Both the position numbers and the translations under genes were made by a program. Positions 54,050 to 63,593 of a stretch of 64,000 nt of DNA are shown here, in pieces (the stretch's first letter is position 1; each line of letters begins with the position of its first letter). Location of the stretch: contig NZ_BMSK01000001.1 in the NCBI RefSeq assembly GCF_014649115.1, forward strand, positions 471,416 to 535,415. Reading direction: 5' to 3'. This DNA is from Streptomyces eurythermus (GTDB taxonomy: Bacteria; Actinomycetota; Actinomycetes; Streptomycetales; Streptomycetaceae). The notes beneath the pieces are model-generated. The model had not been told where the DNA came from. It was given only the letters and a program-made list of their open reading frames with translations, and searched no databases.

Positions 54050-54682
54050 TCATCGCTTGACGGCGCACAGCAGCCCGTCGCCCACCGGCAGCAGCGACGA
54101 CACCAGCTCCTGGCTCTCCCGCACCGTGCGCAGCAGCTCCCGCAGCCGCAGCACCTCGGCGGGCTGGGGCCCCGAGTCGACCGTACGGCCGTCCGCGAAC
54201 ACGCCCTCGAAGACCACCAGTCCGCCCGGCCGCAGCAGGCGCAACGATTCGGCGAGATAGTCCGGGTACTCCAGCCGGTCCCCGTCGCAGAACACGAGGT
54301 CATAGCCCGCGTCGGCGAGGCGCGGCAGGACCTCCAGGGCGCGGCCGGGGATGAACCGGGCCCGGTTGCTGGCGAAGCCGCAGCCGCGGAAGGCCTGCCG
54401 GGCGAACTGCTGGTGGTCCGGCTCCGGGTCCACCGTCGTGAGCACCCCGTCCGGCCGCATCCCGTGCAGCAGATGAATGCCGGACACCCCGCAGCCGGTG
54501 CCGATCTCCGCGACCGCCTTCGCGTCCACGGAGGCGGCGAGCAGTCGCAGCGCGGCGCCCGTGCTGGGCGCCACCGAGCGCAGCCCTGCCTCGCGGGCCC
54601 GTTCGCGGGCCCAGCGCAGCGCTTCGTCCTCGGCGACAAAGGCGTCGGCGAACGCCCAGCTCGTCTGCCGGTTGGCGGTAAT
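54050..54682 (-). CDS. O-methyltransferase (catechol-OMT-like), probable ATT start
   Basis: 210 residues. SAM-binding VAEIGTGCGVSGIHLL, then TVDPEPDHQQFA and the metal-binding LVFCDGDRLEYPDYL, typical of the cation-dependent O-methyltransferase_3 family. The first ATG/GTG/TTG in frame, GTG at 54574, would remove the conserved N-terminal helices (NRQTSWAFADAFVAEDEAL). Upstream of it, back to an in-frame TAA, there is no standard start. AGGAGAGGGTC lies just before ATT at 54682, so ATT initiation is proposed. Counterpart of mycobacterial Rv1220c, divergent from the ECF sigma gene. Confidence 0.82.
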   Translation of the reverse strand: MTANRQTSWAFADAFVAEDEALRWARERAREAGLRSVAPSTGAALRLLAASVDAKAVAEIGTGCGVSGIHLLHGMRPDGVLTTVDPEPDHQQFARQAFRGCGFASNRARFIPGRALEVLPRLADAGYDLVFCDGDRLEYPDYLAESLRLLRPGGLVVFEGVFADGRTVDSGPQPAEVLRLRELLRTVRESQELVSSLLPVGDGLLCAVKR

Positions 54683-54734
54683 GACCCTCTCCTGTCCCCG
54701 TGGTTGCCTGGGCGTGACTGTATCCGTTGGCGGC

Positions 54735-54761
54735 GGGAACCCGCAGATGAGCCCGTGCGTT
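54735..54761 (+). promoter_or_regulatory. Candidate ECF sigma autoregulatory promoter
   Basis: gggaacc at 54735-54741 and cgtt at 54758-54761 are separated by 16 bp, close to the -35/-10 pattern reported for mycobacterial SigE/SigH-type ECF factors. It points toward the sigma gene starting at 54911 and would give a ~140-base leader. Activity is not shown. Confidence 0.5.
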
Positions 54762-54910
54762 TACAGGGATGAGACGGTGGCCGGCGACGCGACGGGGGGC
54801 GAGCGGTGAGGCAGGACGCCGAGCAACTGCTGACGCAGCCGGATGAGCCGGATCAGCAAGTATCAAATTCTCGTAAAACCGCTTATCCGGAGCTAACGGG
54901 CGAGGTGGCT

Positions 54911-55696
54911 ATGGTAGGGGCTCCACTGGACACCACCAGAGCCGACAGGGGAGGTGCGGCTGCGCCCGGGGACCGGGGTGGAGTGCTGCGGCGCTTCCTC
55001 GGGTCGGCGGGCAGGCCGAAATCCGTGACCGACACCGCTGCTGACAGCCACGCCGCCGGGACCGCCGCAGGCGAGACCCCGACCGCGACCTTCACCACCG
55101 ACGCGGACGGGCAGGCGTGGACTCCGCCCACGTGGGACGAGATCGTCAGCACGCACAGCGGCCGCGTCTACCGACTGGCCTACCGGCTGACGGGCAATCA
55201 GCACGATGCCGAGGACCTCACCCAGGAAGTCTTCGTCCGCGTCTTCCGCTCCCTGTCGACGTACTCGCCGGGCACCTTCGAGGGCTGGCTGCACCGCATC
55301 ACCACCAACCTCTTCCTGGACATGGTCCGGCGCAAGCAGCGCATCCGCTTCGACGCCCTCGGCGAGGACGCGGCCGAGCGCCTGGCCAGCCGCGAGCCCA
55401 CCCCGCAGCAGCTGTTCAACGACGCGCACTTCGACGCCGACGTGCAGCAGGCCCTGGACACCCTGGCGCCCGAGTTCCGCGCCGCCGTCGTCCTGTGCGA
55501 CATCGAGGGACTGTCGTACGAGGAGATCGCCGCCACCCTCGGCGTGAAGCTCGGCACGGTCCGCTCCCGTATCCACCGCGGCCGGTCCCAGCTGCGCAAG
55601 GCGCTCGCACACCGCTCCCCGGAGGCCCGCGCGGCCGAGCGGCGCTCCTTCCTGGCCCGGGTCCCCGCGCTGGGAGGAGGGGGCGCGACCGCGTGA
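54911..55696 (+). CDS. ECF sigma factor, counterpart of mycobacterial SigE
   Basis: 261 residues from the ATG at 54911 (GAGGTGGCT upstream); a GTG at 54806 would place 35 extra residues over the A/T-rich leader. An N-terminal extension of ~80 residues precedes region 2 ([22 protein letters not shown], then [19 protein letters not shown]) and region 4 ([31 protein letters not shown]). It directs RNA polymerase to envelope or oxidative stress promoters. It is followed by anti-sigma, HtrA and TatB genes in the mycobacterial SigE order. It is not the Streptomyces sigma named SigE, so no symbol is given. Confidence 0.93.
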   Translation: MVGAPLDTTRADRGGAAAPGDRGGVLRRFLGSAGRPKSVTDTAADSHAAGTAAGETPTATFTTDADGQAWTPPTWDEIVSTHSGRVYRLAYRLTGNQHDAEDLTQEVFVRVFRSLSTYSPGTFEGWLHRITTNLFLDMVRRKQRIRFDALGEDAAERLASREPTPQQLFNDAHFDADVQQALDTLAPEFRAAVVLCDIEGLSYEEIAATLGVKLGTVRSRIHRGRSQLRKALAHRSPEARAAERRSFLARVPALGGGGATA

Positions 55697-56682
55697 GTGG
55701 ATCTCGGTCGAAACCTGCCGGGGAGGCACACCTCGCAGAGCAGCACCTGGGAGACCGGCTCTCCGCCCTGGTGGACGGGGAACTCGGTCATGAGACGCGT
55801 GAGCGGGTCCTCGCGCACCTGGCCACCTGCGCCCGGTGCAAGGCCGAGGCGGACGCCCAGCGCGCGCTGAAGAACGTCTTCGCGGAGGCCGCCCCGCCCC
55901 CGCCCTCGGCGAGCCTCCTGGCCCGCCTCCAGGGCCTTCCCGGGGGAGATCCGGACGGCGGCGGCACGCCGTCACCCGGGCCCGGACCCGGCACCTCCGG
56001 CGGCCTCGGGCCCTTCGGGGCGCGGCGCGGCGACCGCCTGCCGTTCGGGTACGTCCCGGCCCGCCCGCACGGACTGCTGCCGACCGGCGCGGACGGCGCC
56101 GGCGGACCCCGGGACGACGGCTTCCGCATCCACCCCGTCGGCCGCCCGGACGACGCCCGCACCGCCTCGCGCGGCCGGCGTTTCGCGTTCGCCGCCGCCG
56201 GCGCGGTGTCGCTGGCCGCGCTGGCCCTCGGCGGCGTGACCACCGGCTTCCCCGGCGACCCGGCCACGGACGCCCGCGGCGGCTCCGGCGTCATCCCGGT
56301 GCGCTCGGCCGGCACGGGCGGTGGCGCGGCCACCCCGGACAGTCAGCGCCGGCGTCCCATGGGACCGCTGCTCGCCCAGGGCGGCGCGCTGCTCGGCTCG
56401 GCCCCGGTGGCGCCGACCACGCTGTCCGCGCCGCTGCTGCCCGGAGTGCCCGCCCCGGCCTCCGGACAGGCCCGCGCCGAGGCGGTACGCGCGCTGACCG
56501 CGCCGGTGTTCGCCGGTGCGGCCGCCGTCTCCCCGCTGATACGTCCGCTGGACGAGCCGGTCGCCCTTCCGCTCACCGACTGGCTCACGCCTCCCGGGGC
56601 CACCGGCTCCGGCCCCCTGCCCGCCCCCGTCCCCGACACCACGCCCTCCCCCGTCACGGCCTCCCCGCCCCCCTCGCCCTGA
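55693..56682 (+). CDS. Zinc-associated (ZAS) anti-sigma factor, membrane-spanning
   Basis: 329 residues from the GTG at 55693, overlapping the sigma stop by 4 nt. The N-terminal ZAS/zf-HC2 domain has HLATCARC with the H-x3-C-x2-C pattern and an upstream His, the zinc site that binds the sigma factor. A disordered linker (~90-165), one transmembrane helix (about 170-190, [18 protein letters not shown]) and a Pro/Ala-rich extracytoplasmic tail follow. It should hold the sigma inactive until envelope stress. Release could involve proteolysis, with the following HtrA-like protease a candidate. Confidence 0.9.
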   Translation: MSGSRSKPAGEAHLAEQHLGDRLSALVDGELGHETRERVLAHLATCARCKAEADAQRALKNVFAEAAPPPPSASLLARLQGLPGGDPDGGGTPSPGPGPGTSGGLGPFGARRGDRLPFGYVPARPHGLLPTGADGAGGPRDDGFRIHPVGRPDDARTASRGRRFAFAAAGAVSLAALALGGVTTGFPGDPATDARGGSGVIPVRSAGTGGGAATPDSQRRRPMGPLLAQGGALLGSAPVAPTTLSAPLLPGVPAPASGQARAEAVRALTAPVFAGAAAVSPLIRPLDEPVALPLTDWLTPPGATGSGPLPAPVPDTTPSPVTASPPPSP

Positions 56683-56788
56683 CCGTCACTGCGCCACGGC
56701 CCGCACACCTGGTTGAATCCTGGGACGCCGTGCCGTGGCGCCGACCCGGGGCGGCGGCCGATGTCCCGTGACCAGCCGTGGGGAGAGC

Positions 56789-59434
56789 ATGAACGAGGGG
56801 AACGGCGTGCCGCCGGCGGACGGACAGCGGAAAACGCCGGAGACGACACCGACCACCCCGCCCTCCGACGGCGACGGCGACGGCGACTTCGAACTGGCCA
56901 AGCCGACCCCACCCGCGTCCCCCGGGGAGGCCGGGGGAGAGGCTGGGAGCAAGCCCGGGGAGACCGGCACGGGGCCTGCGCGGCCCGTGACGGCGACGAA
57001 CGAACCCGACGGGGTGGCGGATTCGGCTGTGGCGGCCGACGGGGTCGTGGACCCGGTCGTACAGGCTGGCGGGGTGGTGGTCCCGGTCGTGCGGGGCGAC
57101 GGGGTGGCGGATTCGGCTCTGCCGACCGCGCCGACCGCGCGGGCCGACGCGGTGGCGGATCCTGCCGCGCGGGCGGACGAGAGGGCGGAATCCGCCGGGC
57201 GGCCCGAGGTGGCGTCACCCGAACCGGGTGCGGTGGACGGTGCGGCCGAGGTGACCGCCGTGTCCGCCGGGGGTTCCGGAGGTCCGGACGCGGAGGCCGT
57301 CGTACCGGACTCCGGTGAGCGGTTCGGGGCCGAGCGGGTCACGCCCCTGCACGATCCCGACCCCTACAGCACCCCGCCGTACGGCGAACCCGGCCCTTGG
57401 GCGCCCGCGCCTCCGGTGCAGCATCCGGCGGTCAGCCAGGCGCACGGTACGGCCGTCCCCCCGCCCCTGGCCCCGCTGGCGCCCGCGACCCCCGGAACGC
57501 CCGTACTCCCCATACCGCAGGGCGCGCCCGCGCCGCAGATACCCGCATCCACCGTGGCCCCCATGCCGCAGATGCCCGCGCCCGGGGCTGCGGTTCCTGT
57601 CATGGCGCCCGCGCCGCAGGCACCGAGTTCCACCACGGCTCCCGGGTCGCGGATGCCCGCGCCCGCTGCGGCGCCCGCGCTCGGGGCGGCGGTTCCCGTC
57701 ACGACGTCCGCACCCCAGGCACCGGCATCCGCCACGGCGCCCGCGCCGCAGGCACCGGGATCCGCCACGGCTCCCGGGTCGCAGATGCCCGCCCCCACCC
57801 CGGCACCCGCTTCCCAAGCGGGGGTTCCCGTCACGGCGCCCGCGCCGCAGGCCCCCGCCCACACCACGGCCCCCGTGCCGCAGACACTCGCCACATCCCC
57901 CGAGCCCCAAGCGGCGGCTCCCGCCACAGCTCCCGCGCCCCAAACGCCGGCCCCCGCCCCCCAGGCGCCGTCCGACGCCACGCCCTCCGCCCCCCAGGCA
58001 CCACCTCCCGCACCCCCCACCGGTCCCGCACTCCCCTCACCCCACGGCACGCCCGCCCCGCAGGGGCTGGAATCCGCGGCGGCGCCCCTGGCTGCCGTAC
58101 CTCCCGGCCCGGAGGGCACTGCGGCGCGCGGGGCTGCCGTACCTCCCGGCCCGGACGGCACTGCGGCGCACGAGGCCGCCGTACCCCCCGGCTCGGAGGG
58201 CACGGCGGTGCAAGGGTCCGCCGCACCCCCCGGCCCGGAGAGCGGCGCCGGGCCTTGGGCCGGTTACGACCCCTGGGCCGAGGCTCAGGCGCGGGAGCCG
58301 TTGCAGCAGACGGGGGCCAAGGTGCTGACGCGGGCGCAGCGCAGGCGGCGGGCCTGGCGGTGGGTCGTCGGGTGGACCCTCGCCGTGGCCGTCGTCTCCG
58401 GCGGCACCGGCGGAGTCGTCGGCGCGTACGTCGAACGCGAGCGACTCGACGGCGTACGGCCGCAGCCCGGGAGCGCGCCGGACAGCGTGGCCGGGATCGC
58501 CGCCCGCGCCCTGCCCAGCGTGGTCACCCTGCATGTGCGGGGCGACGACGAGGCGGGCACCGGCACCGGCTTCGTCCTCGACGCCCAGGGACACATCCTC
58601 ACCAACAACCACGTGGTCGAGCCCGCCGGGCCGGACGGCGAGATATCCGTGACGTTCAGCAGTGGCGACACCGTGAAGGCCGAGGTCGTCGGCCGCGACG
58701 CCGGCTATGACCTCGCCGTCGTCCGGGTGCGCGGCGTCCACGGGCTCACCCCGCTGCCCCTCGGCGACTCCGACGACGTACAGGTGGGCGACCCCGTCGT
58801 GGCCATCGGCGCCCCCTTCGACCTCGCGGGCACGGTCACCTCCGGCATCATCAGCGCCAAGGGGCGGCCCATCACGGCCGGCGGCGAGAAGAGCGACGGA
58901 AGCGACCTCAGCTACGTCGACGCGCTCCAGACCGACGCCCCCATCAACCCGGGCAACTCCGGCGGCCCGCTGCTCGACTCCCACGCCCGGGTCATCGGCA
59001 TCAACTCCGCCATCCGCTCGGCCGGCGGCGGCTCCGGCGCCGACGACGGCCGGTCCGGCTCCATCGGCCTCGGCTTCGCCATACCCGTCAACCAGGCCGA
59101 GCGGGTCGCCGAGGAGCTGATCGACCACGGCCACGCCACCCACCCCGTGATCGGCGTCACGCTCGACATGGGCTACACCGGTGACGGCGCCCGCATCGAC
59201 GGCAAGGGCGCGAACGGCGGCCCCGCCGTCACCCGGGGCGGGCCCGGCGACCGGGCCGGACTGAAGGCGGGCGACGTCATCACCGAGGCCGACGGCGCGC
59301 GCGTGCGCACCGGCCGGGAGCTGATCGTCAAGATCCGCGCGCACCGGCCCGGCGACCGGCTGCGCCTGACGGTCGAACGCGACGGCACGGAGCGGGAGGT
59401 GTCACTCGTGCTGGGCGAGTCCGGCCGGAACTGA
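56789..59434 (+). CDS. HtrA/DegP-like membrane serine protease with large Pro/Ala repeat region
   Basis: 881 residues from the ATG at 56789 (GGGGAGAG upstream); a GTG at 56768 is an alternative. Residues ~1-510 are low-complexity and presumably cytoplasmic. A transmembrane helix (WRWVVGWTLAVAVVSGGTGG) follows at about 525-545. The trypsin-like domain has His-608 in TNNHVV, Asp-641 in GYDLAV and Ser-724 in GNSGGPLL. A PDZ domain covers the last ~90 residues. It degrades or refolds damaged envelope proteins. The N-terminal expansion makes it several hundred residues longer than the mycobacterial counterpart (Rv1223). Confidence 0.92.
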   Translation: MNEGNGVPPADGQRKTPETTPTTPPSDGDGDGDFELAKPTPPASPGEAGGEAGSKPGETGTGPARPVTATNEPDGVADSAVAADGVVDPVVQAGGVVVPVVRGDGVADSALPTAPTARADAVADPAARADERAESAGRPEVASPEPGAVDGAAEVTAVSAGGSGGPDAEAVVPDSGERFGAERVTPLHDPDPYSTPPYGEPGPWAPAPPVQHPAVSQAHGTAVPPPLAPLAPATPGTPVLPIPQGAPAPQIPASTVAPMPQMPAPGAAVPVMAPAPQAPSSTTAPGSRMPAPAAAPALGAAVPVTTSAPQAPASATAPAPQAPGSATAPGSQMPAPTPAPASQAGVPVTAPAPQAPAHTTAPVPQTLATSPEPQAAAPATAPAPQTPAPAPQAPSDATPSAPQAPPPAPPTGPALPSPHGTPAPQGLESAAAPLAAVPPGPEGTAARGAAVPPGPDGTAAHEAAVPPGSEGTAVQGSAAPPGPESGAGPWAGYDPWAEAQAREPLQQTGAKVLTRAQRRRRAWRWVVGWTLAVAVVSGGTGGVVGAYVERERLDGVRPQPGSAPDSVAGIAARALPSVVTLHVRGDDEAGTGTGFVLDAQGHILTNNHVVEPAGPDGEISVTFSSGDTVKAEVVGRDAGYDLAVVRVRGVHGLTPLPLGDSDDVQVGDPVVAIGAPFDLAGTVTSGIISAKGRPITAGGEKSDGSDLSYVDALQTDAPINPGNSGGPLLDSHARVIGINSAIRSAGGGSGADDGRSGSIGLGFAIPVNQAERVAEELIDHGHATHPVIGVTLDMGYTGDGARIDGKGANGGPAVTRGGPGDRAGLKAGDVITEADGARVRTGRELIVKIRAHRPGDRLRLTVERDGTEREVSLVLGESGRN
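57520..58240 (+). repeat. In-frame repeats in the HtrA N-terminal region
   Basis: Two repeat classes are visible. One is a ~35-residue module with cores such as MPAP, VPVTAPAPQAPA and ATAPGSQ, repeated three or four times (57560-57860). The other is a 17-residue tandem (AAVPPGPEGTAARG-like), four copies at about 58090-58245. All are multiples of 3 bp. Confidence 0.85.
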
Positions 59435-59518
59435 CAGAAGTCTCACCTCGGGACGGTACCGGTCGGACGGGATGGCCGGGTACCGTTGAGCGACCGAGGA
59501 CATCGCAAGGAGCGTCAG

Positions 59519-59959
59519 GTGTTCAATGACATAGGGCCACTGGAGCTGGTGACCATCATCGTGCTCGCCGTGCTCGTCTTCGGTCCGGACAAGCTCCCCA
59601 AGGTCATCCAGGACGTCATGCGCACGATCCGGAAGATCCGCGAGTTCTCGGAGAGCGCCAAGCAGGACATCCGTAACGAACTGGGTCCGGAGTTCAAGGA
59701 CTTCGAGTTCGAGGATCTCAACCCCAAGACCTTCATCCGCAAGCAGCTGGACAACGAAGAGCTGGGCCTGAAGGAGATCCGCAACGGCTTCGACCTGAAG
59801 AAGGAGATGGCCGAGGTCACGGACGCCGTCCACGGCCGCGAGAGCGAGGCGCCGTCCTCGTCGTCCCCGCCCCCGGCCTCCGGTGGACGCGTCGACATGA
59901 CCAAGAAGCCCGAGGGTCCCGGCGACGACCGCCCGCCGTTCGACATGGACGCCACATAA
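59519..59959 (+). CDS. tatB: Twin-arginine translocase subunit TatB
   Basis: 146 residues from the GTG at 59519 with AAGGAGCG upstream. The N-terminus VFNDIGPLELVTIIVLAVLV, followed by FGPDKLPKVIQDV, gives the short periplasmic start, single helix, FGP hinge and amphipathic helix of TatB. The charged cytoplasmic tail is of normal length. TatB recognises twin-arginine signals; the binding protein at 23177-24958 is one possible client. It follows htrA in the order seen in mycobacteria (Rv1223-Rv1224). Confidence 0.94.
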   Translation: MFNDIGPLELVTIIVLAVLVFGPDKLPKVIQDVMRTIRKIREFSESAKQDIRNELGPEFKDFEFEDLNPKTFIRKQLDNEELGLKEIRNGFDLKKEMAEVTDAVHGRESEAPSSSSPPPASGGRVDMTKKPEGPGDDRPPFDMDAT

Positions 59960-60218
59960 GCCACGCTTCCTCCCCGTAAGCCACGCCTCCTTCCCCCCGA
60001 CACGCAGGCGGGCGTGCGCCGCGCACGTGACGTGTTTCATAGCGTGCGCCCGTCGCGCACGGTGTGAACAGGCCGTTCGCGCGACCCACGCGTCCAGAGC
60101 CTGCCCTGCCGCTCTCCGCGGTGTGGATATGCTGCCGAGTTGTTGTGCGGACCTGACGCGTACGCCCGAAGGGGGGCGGGCCGGCCGGTCCGACGAGAGC
60201 GAGGAGGCGTCCGGGCAG

Positions 60219-60881
60219 ATGGAGACGACGAGTCGGGTGGGCGCGCAGGCGCCGGCCGCGGAGGGCGGACAGCAGCTCCCCTCCGCCTGGCGTACGGTCG
60301 ACGGTTACCTGCGGGCGCCCTTCCCCTGGTACGGGCTCGACGAGGCGTTCACCGGGCCGCGCTGGCTGATGCAGGTCGGCACGACGTCCGACGGTGCCGT
60401 GGAGCACGGCTCGATCGGGCACGGGGACGAGCCCTCGCTGCGGGGCGAGAGCGGTTCGGGCGAGCCGCGGGAGAAGTTCGCGGTGGTGGTGACCGTCGCC
60501 GCGCAGCCGTCCCGGCGGACCGCCGACGGCACCGGCCTGCTGGAGGCGACGTCGGTGTCCTCCGCGGCCTGGCTGGCCGGGGTGGGGCTGCTGTCGTTCA
60601 CCTGGCCCGGGCAGATGGACCACAGCCTGCGGGACGACTGGCTGGAACAGCAGACGGAGACGGCGTGGGCCCTGGCCGACGACTTGGACGGCGCCGAATG
60701 GTCCCGGCTGTCCCTGCCGGTCGACGGGGTTGCCGCCTCGTTCCACTACCGGGAGTCCGAGTTCGGGTGGGTGCTCGCCGGTACGACCGGGGCGGGGGTC
60801 CATCTGGGTGCGTACGGGCGGGGGATGAGCGCGTACGGACTCGGGTTCGCCGCGATCAAGGACATCGCGGCGTACGCGTAG
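60219..60881 (+). CDS. Conserved actinobacterial protein of unknown function
   Basis: 220 residues from the ATG at 60219, chosen for the GAGGAGG ribosome-binding site; an upstream GTG/ATG pair at 60123/60129 lacks one. Soluble, with no signal or helix. Aromatic-rich segments (APFPWYGLDEAFTGPRWLM, REKFAVVVTVAAQPSRR, ESEFGWVLAG) suggest a compact beta fold. It lies 259 bp downstream of tatB in the same direction. I recognise no named family and assign no role. Confidence 0.75.
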   Translation: METTSRVGAQAPAAEGGQQLPSAWRTVDGYLRAPFPWYGLDEAFTGPRWLMQVGTTSDGAVEHGSIGHGDEPSLRGESGSGEPREKFAVVVTVAAQPSRRTADGTGLLEATSVSSAAWLAGVGLLSFTWPGQMDHSLRDDWLEQQTETAWALADDLDGAEWSRLSLPVDGVAASFHYRESEFGWVLAGTTGAGVHLGAYGRGMSAYGLGFAAIKDIAAYA

Positions 60882-60933
60882 CCGGCGGGGCCTGGGGGCC
60901 GCCGCGGCCGGGCGGCGGTCCGGGACCGGCCGG

Positions 60934-63420
60934 CTAATCGATCAGGTACTCCCAGAGCGTTGCGGCAGCGGCCAGCTGGGCCAGGAACCAGGCGACGTAC
61001 GCGGCGAAGCCCTGGAGCCGGTAGATGGACATGACGAGCGCGAAACGACTGTGCGTGTACTGCTGGTCCTCGCTGAACGTCGACGCGTCCATGACGATGC
61101 TGGTGGCCGTCAGGACGACGGCCATGAAAAGGGAGTACAGGAGCAGGCGCGTGAAGGCCCCGCCGATGAGGAGATTGAGCAGGACGGCCAGGCAGGCGGG
61201 CACGGCGTAGGCGAGGACCAGGCTCAACGCCCGGACCGGGCTCGGACGGCCGGGCAGCAGGCGCCACAGCGCGCCCAGGACGAAGCCCGCGGCGGCCCAC
61301 GCCGCCTGCAACGCGATGAACTTCACGACGATCTCCGGGAACGCGGTGGGCTCGAATCTGAGCCGCATCTGCTGCAGACGTGGCCGCAGTTCCAGCAGAA
61401 GCAGCCCTACGGTGCCCGGGATCCCGAACCAGAAGGCCACGCGCGCGGCGCGGACCGCGTTGTCCCACCAGTGGCCCTCCGGCCCCCAGGCCAGGGCGAT
61501 GTCCATGACGGACATCTGGGCGGGCGGTGGCCTGTCGCTGTCGCATCCGGCCAGCAGCCATTGCCGCAAGTCGCGCTGACGGGCTTCCACCTGATCCAGC
61601 GTCATGCTCGCGCTGCCCCCCTTGCCGAGCACCCGTGACTCGTTCTCGAGGAAGCGGTGCTCATGGGCCCGGTCCATCAGCTCACGACGCCATCCCTCGT
61701 CGCTCATCCTCTGCAGGCAGAAGGTTTCGCCCGCTCGGCCCAGTACCGACCACCGTCGTCCCACCGAGAGGACTCCGAACAGCGAGGCGATGTTCAACAG
61801 GAGCCAGATCGGGTACTGAGCGGCGTTCCCGGCGACCGATGCGCCCTGCACACCCGCGGTGAAAGAGAAGACCCCCGCGGTGAGCAGTACGTCGGGTCCT
61901 TCCGGCCCCAGCACCGACCGCTCCCGATTCTCATCGGACTGGCGCCGCGTCCTGGTGCGGTAGCTCAAGAGGGCCAGGAGCGCGATCCCCGTCAGGACCC
62001 AACTGTCAGAGAAGATCAACGTCAGGTGGGACAACGAGAAGTTCGCCAGGTAATTGGCGACGTTCGCCCCGTGCGTCTGCCCGGCGGTCTGCCCGGCGGG
62101 CCAGGAACTCCTCTCCCATTGGTTCTCATTCGCCCAGGAGAGACATCCGAGCAGGCCTCCGGCAACCGCTCCGAGCGCCAGGGAGACCACGGTGACACAG
62201 AGAACCGGGGCCCTGTTCCATCTGTCCGTCCAGGAGGCGGGGACCATGAGCCCCTCGCGGGCGAAACGCCATGCCCACGCGGTCATGGCCGCCAGCCACA
62301 GCCACACGGCCGCCAGTCCCATGAGCACATAACCCACCTTGCCCAGGACGCTCGGTTCGGCCTTCGAGACCAGATGCGGCGGCAGGTAGAACAGGTGGGG
62401 CGCGACGACCACCAGCAACCCGGCCGCCGCCACGGAGATGACCGCGCCTCGCACGGCGCGGGCCTGGAGAGGCGTGCCACCGAGCCAGGGGCGGGCGACA
62501 AGGGTCAGGGCCAGGCCGGCCGAAATGCACATGAGGGCATTCCACGGCGGACTCACATGCTGGTAGCTGATCACGATCAGCATCACGGCGACCGACCCGC
62601 TGAGCGCGGCCCATTGCAGTACGGCCTGGACAGCGCTGTCCTTGCGGCCGTCGCTCCCGGAGTACGGGTGCCTCGGCCGCCCGCGCAGCGCGGCTAGCGC
62701 GACCACGACCGAAGCGCACACCCACCAGGCCCCGACGCCGATCTTGCTCCAGAACGACCGGCCGTAGGTCAGGACCCACCAGCGCTGCCACGGAAGACCG
62801 ACGTCGAAGGTGATCCGGCCGGGAGGGTCCCCTTCCCACATCCACTTGCCGTCGTCGGGCGAGGCGGTTTTCGACGTGTCGTCAAAGCTCAGGCCCCCGA
62901 GGTCCGCCCGAACTTTCCAGTGGGATTTCTGCAGCGTCGTCGGGCTGAACTGGACCGTCCATGTGCCGCCCTTCTTCCACTTGACCACCCACGGGCCGAG
63001 CTTGATGGGGGCATAATCCCTGATCCATGCGTAGGATTCATACCTCACTCGAATGTCCTGCCCCTGCTCTTTCACCTCCGGTTCGTTGAACCGCCATTCC
63101 GAACGCCGGATTGACGTGTCCTTCCCGCGCAGCAGGCACTGCATGGCATGTTTATATTCTCCGGAATGCTTGTCGAGAAGCAGTTGGTCGGACAGGGCCC
63201 ATTCGTTCACGGGAATCTCGACAGTCATGTCCGAGTGAATTCTGATGGCGTCCCTGTCGTGTTGGTCGAATTGAATCACGGCGTCCACACGACTGCTCTC
63301 GAGCTGACTTTCCCAGCATCTGCTGCTATCCTTCTGCAGGGCTTCCGAAGGAGAGCACCCCCACCACATCAGGTTCGCGAAAATCAATGGCAGTAGCTGC
63401 CACCATCGGATCCCCTTCAT
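60934..63420 (-). CDS. Large polytopic membrane protein of unknown function, lower GC
   Basis: 828 residues from the ATG at 63420 with a strong GGAAGGAGG site. A first N-terminal helix (about 6-24) leads to an extracytoplasmic domain of ~200 residues rich in Trp and Lys. Then some nine helices, a charged cytoplasmic segment near 600-680, and about five more helices at the C-terminus. There are few A/G/P low-complexity stretches and more A/T in third positions, especially in the first 1 kb, than in neighbouring genes. This points to acquired or accessory DNA. No transporter or enzyme signature is visible to me. Confidence 0.72.
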   Translation of the reverse strand: MKGIRWWQLLPLIFANLMWWGCSPSEALQKDSSRCWESQLESSRVDAVIQFDQHDRDAIRIHSDMTVEIPVNEWALSDQLLLDKHSGEYKHAMQCLLRGKDTSIRRSEWRFNEPEVKEQGQDIRVRYESYAWIRDYAPIKLGPWVVKWKKGGTWTVQFSPTTLQKSHWKVRADLGGLSFDDTSKTASPDDGKWMWEGDPPGRITFDVGLPWQRWWVLTYGRSFWSKIGVGAWWVCASVVVALAALRGRPRHPYSGSDGRKDSAVQAVLQWAALSGSVAVMLIVISYQHVSPPWNALMCISAGLALTLVARPWLGGTPLQARAVRGAVISVAAAGLLVVVAPHLFYLPPHLVSKAEPSVLGKVGYVLMGLAAVWLWLAAMTAWAWRFAREGLMVPASWTDRWNRAPVLCVTVVSLALGAVAGGLLGCLSWANENQWERSSWPAGQTAGQTHGANVANYLANFSLSHLTLIFSDSWVLTGIALLALLSYRTRTRRQSDENRERSVLGPEGPDVLLTAGVFSFTAGVQGASVAGNAAQYPIWLLLNIASLFGVLSVGRRWSVLGRAGETFCLQRMSDEGWRRELMDRAHEHRFLENESRVLGKGGSASMTLDQVEARQRDLRQWLLAGCDSDRPPPAQMSVMDIALAWGPEGHWWDNAVRAARVAFWFGIPGTVGLLLLELRPRLQQMRLRFEPTAFPEIVVKFIALQAAWAAAGFVLGALWRLLPGRPSPVRALSLVLAYAVPACLAVLLNLLIGGAFTRLLLYSLFMAVVLTATSIVMDASTFSEDQQYTHSRFALVMSIYRLQGFAAYVAWFLAQLAAAATLWEYLID

Positions 63421-63593
63421 TGTCCGCCACCTCCTTCCGGAGGAATTTATCGGCGTCGTGCTCGGGATGCCCAGGGACACGCGAAGGGGTTTCGGCAGGC
63501 CACCCCATCGGCTGCCGCCCGTGGAATTGCGGGAAAATAGTCCCTGGTTGATACTGGAATCCGATGTGCCGTCAACTGTCCGACGGAGGGGTC

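Noticed and set aside
54806..54910. GTG start for the ECF sigma factor 35 codons upstream
   Set aside because: The segment covers the A/T-rich leader; the ATG at 54911 has a ribosome-binding site.
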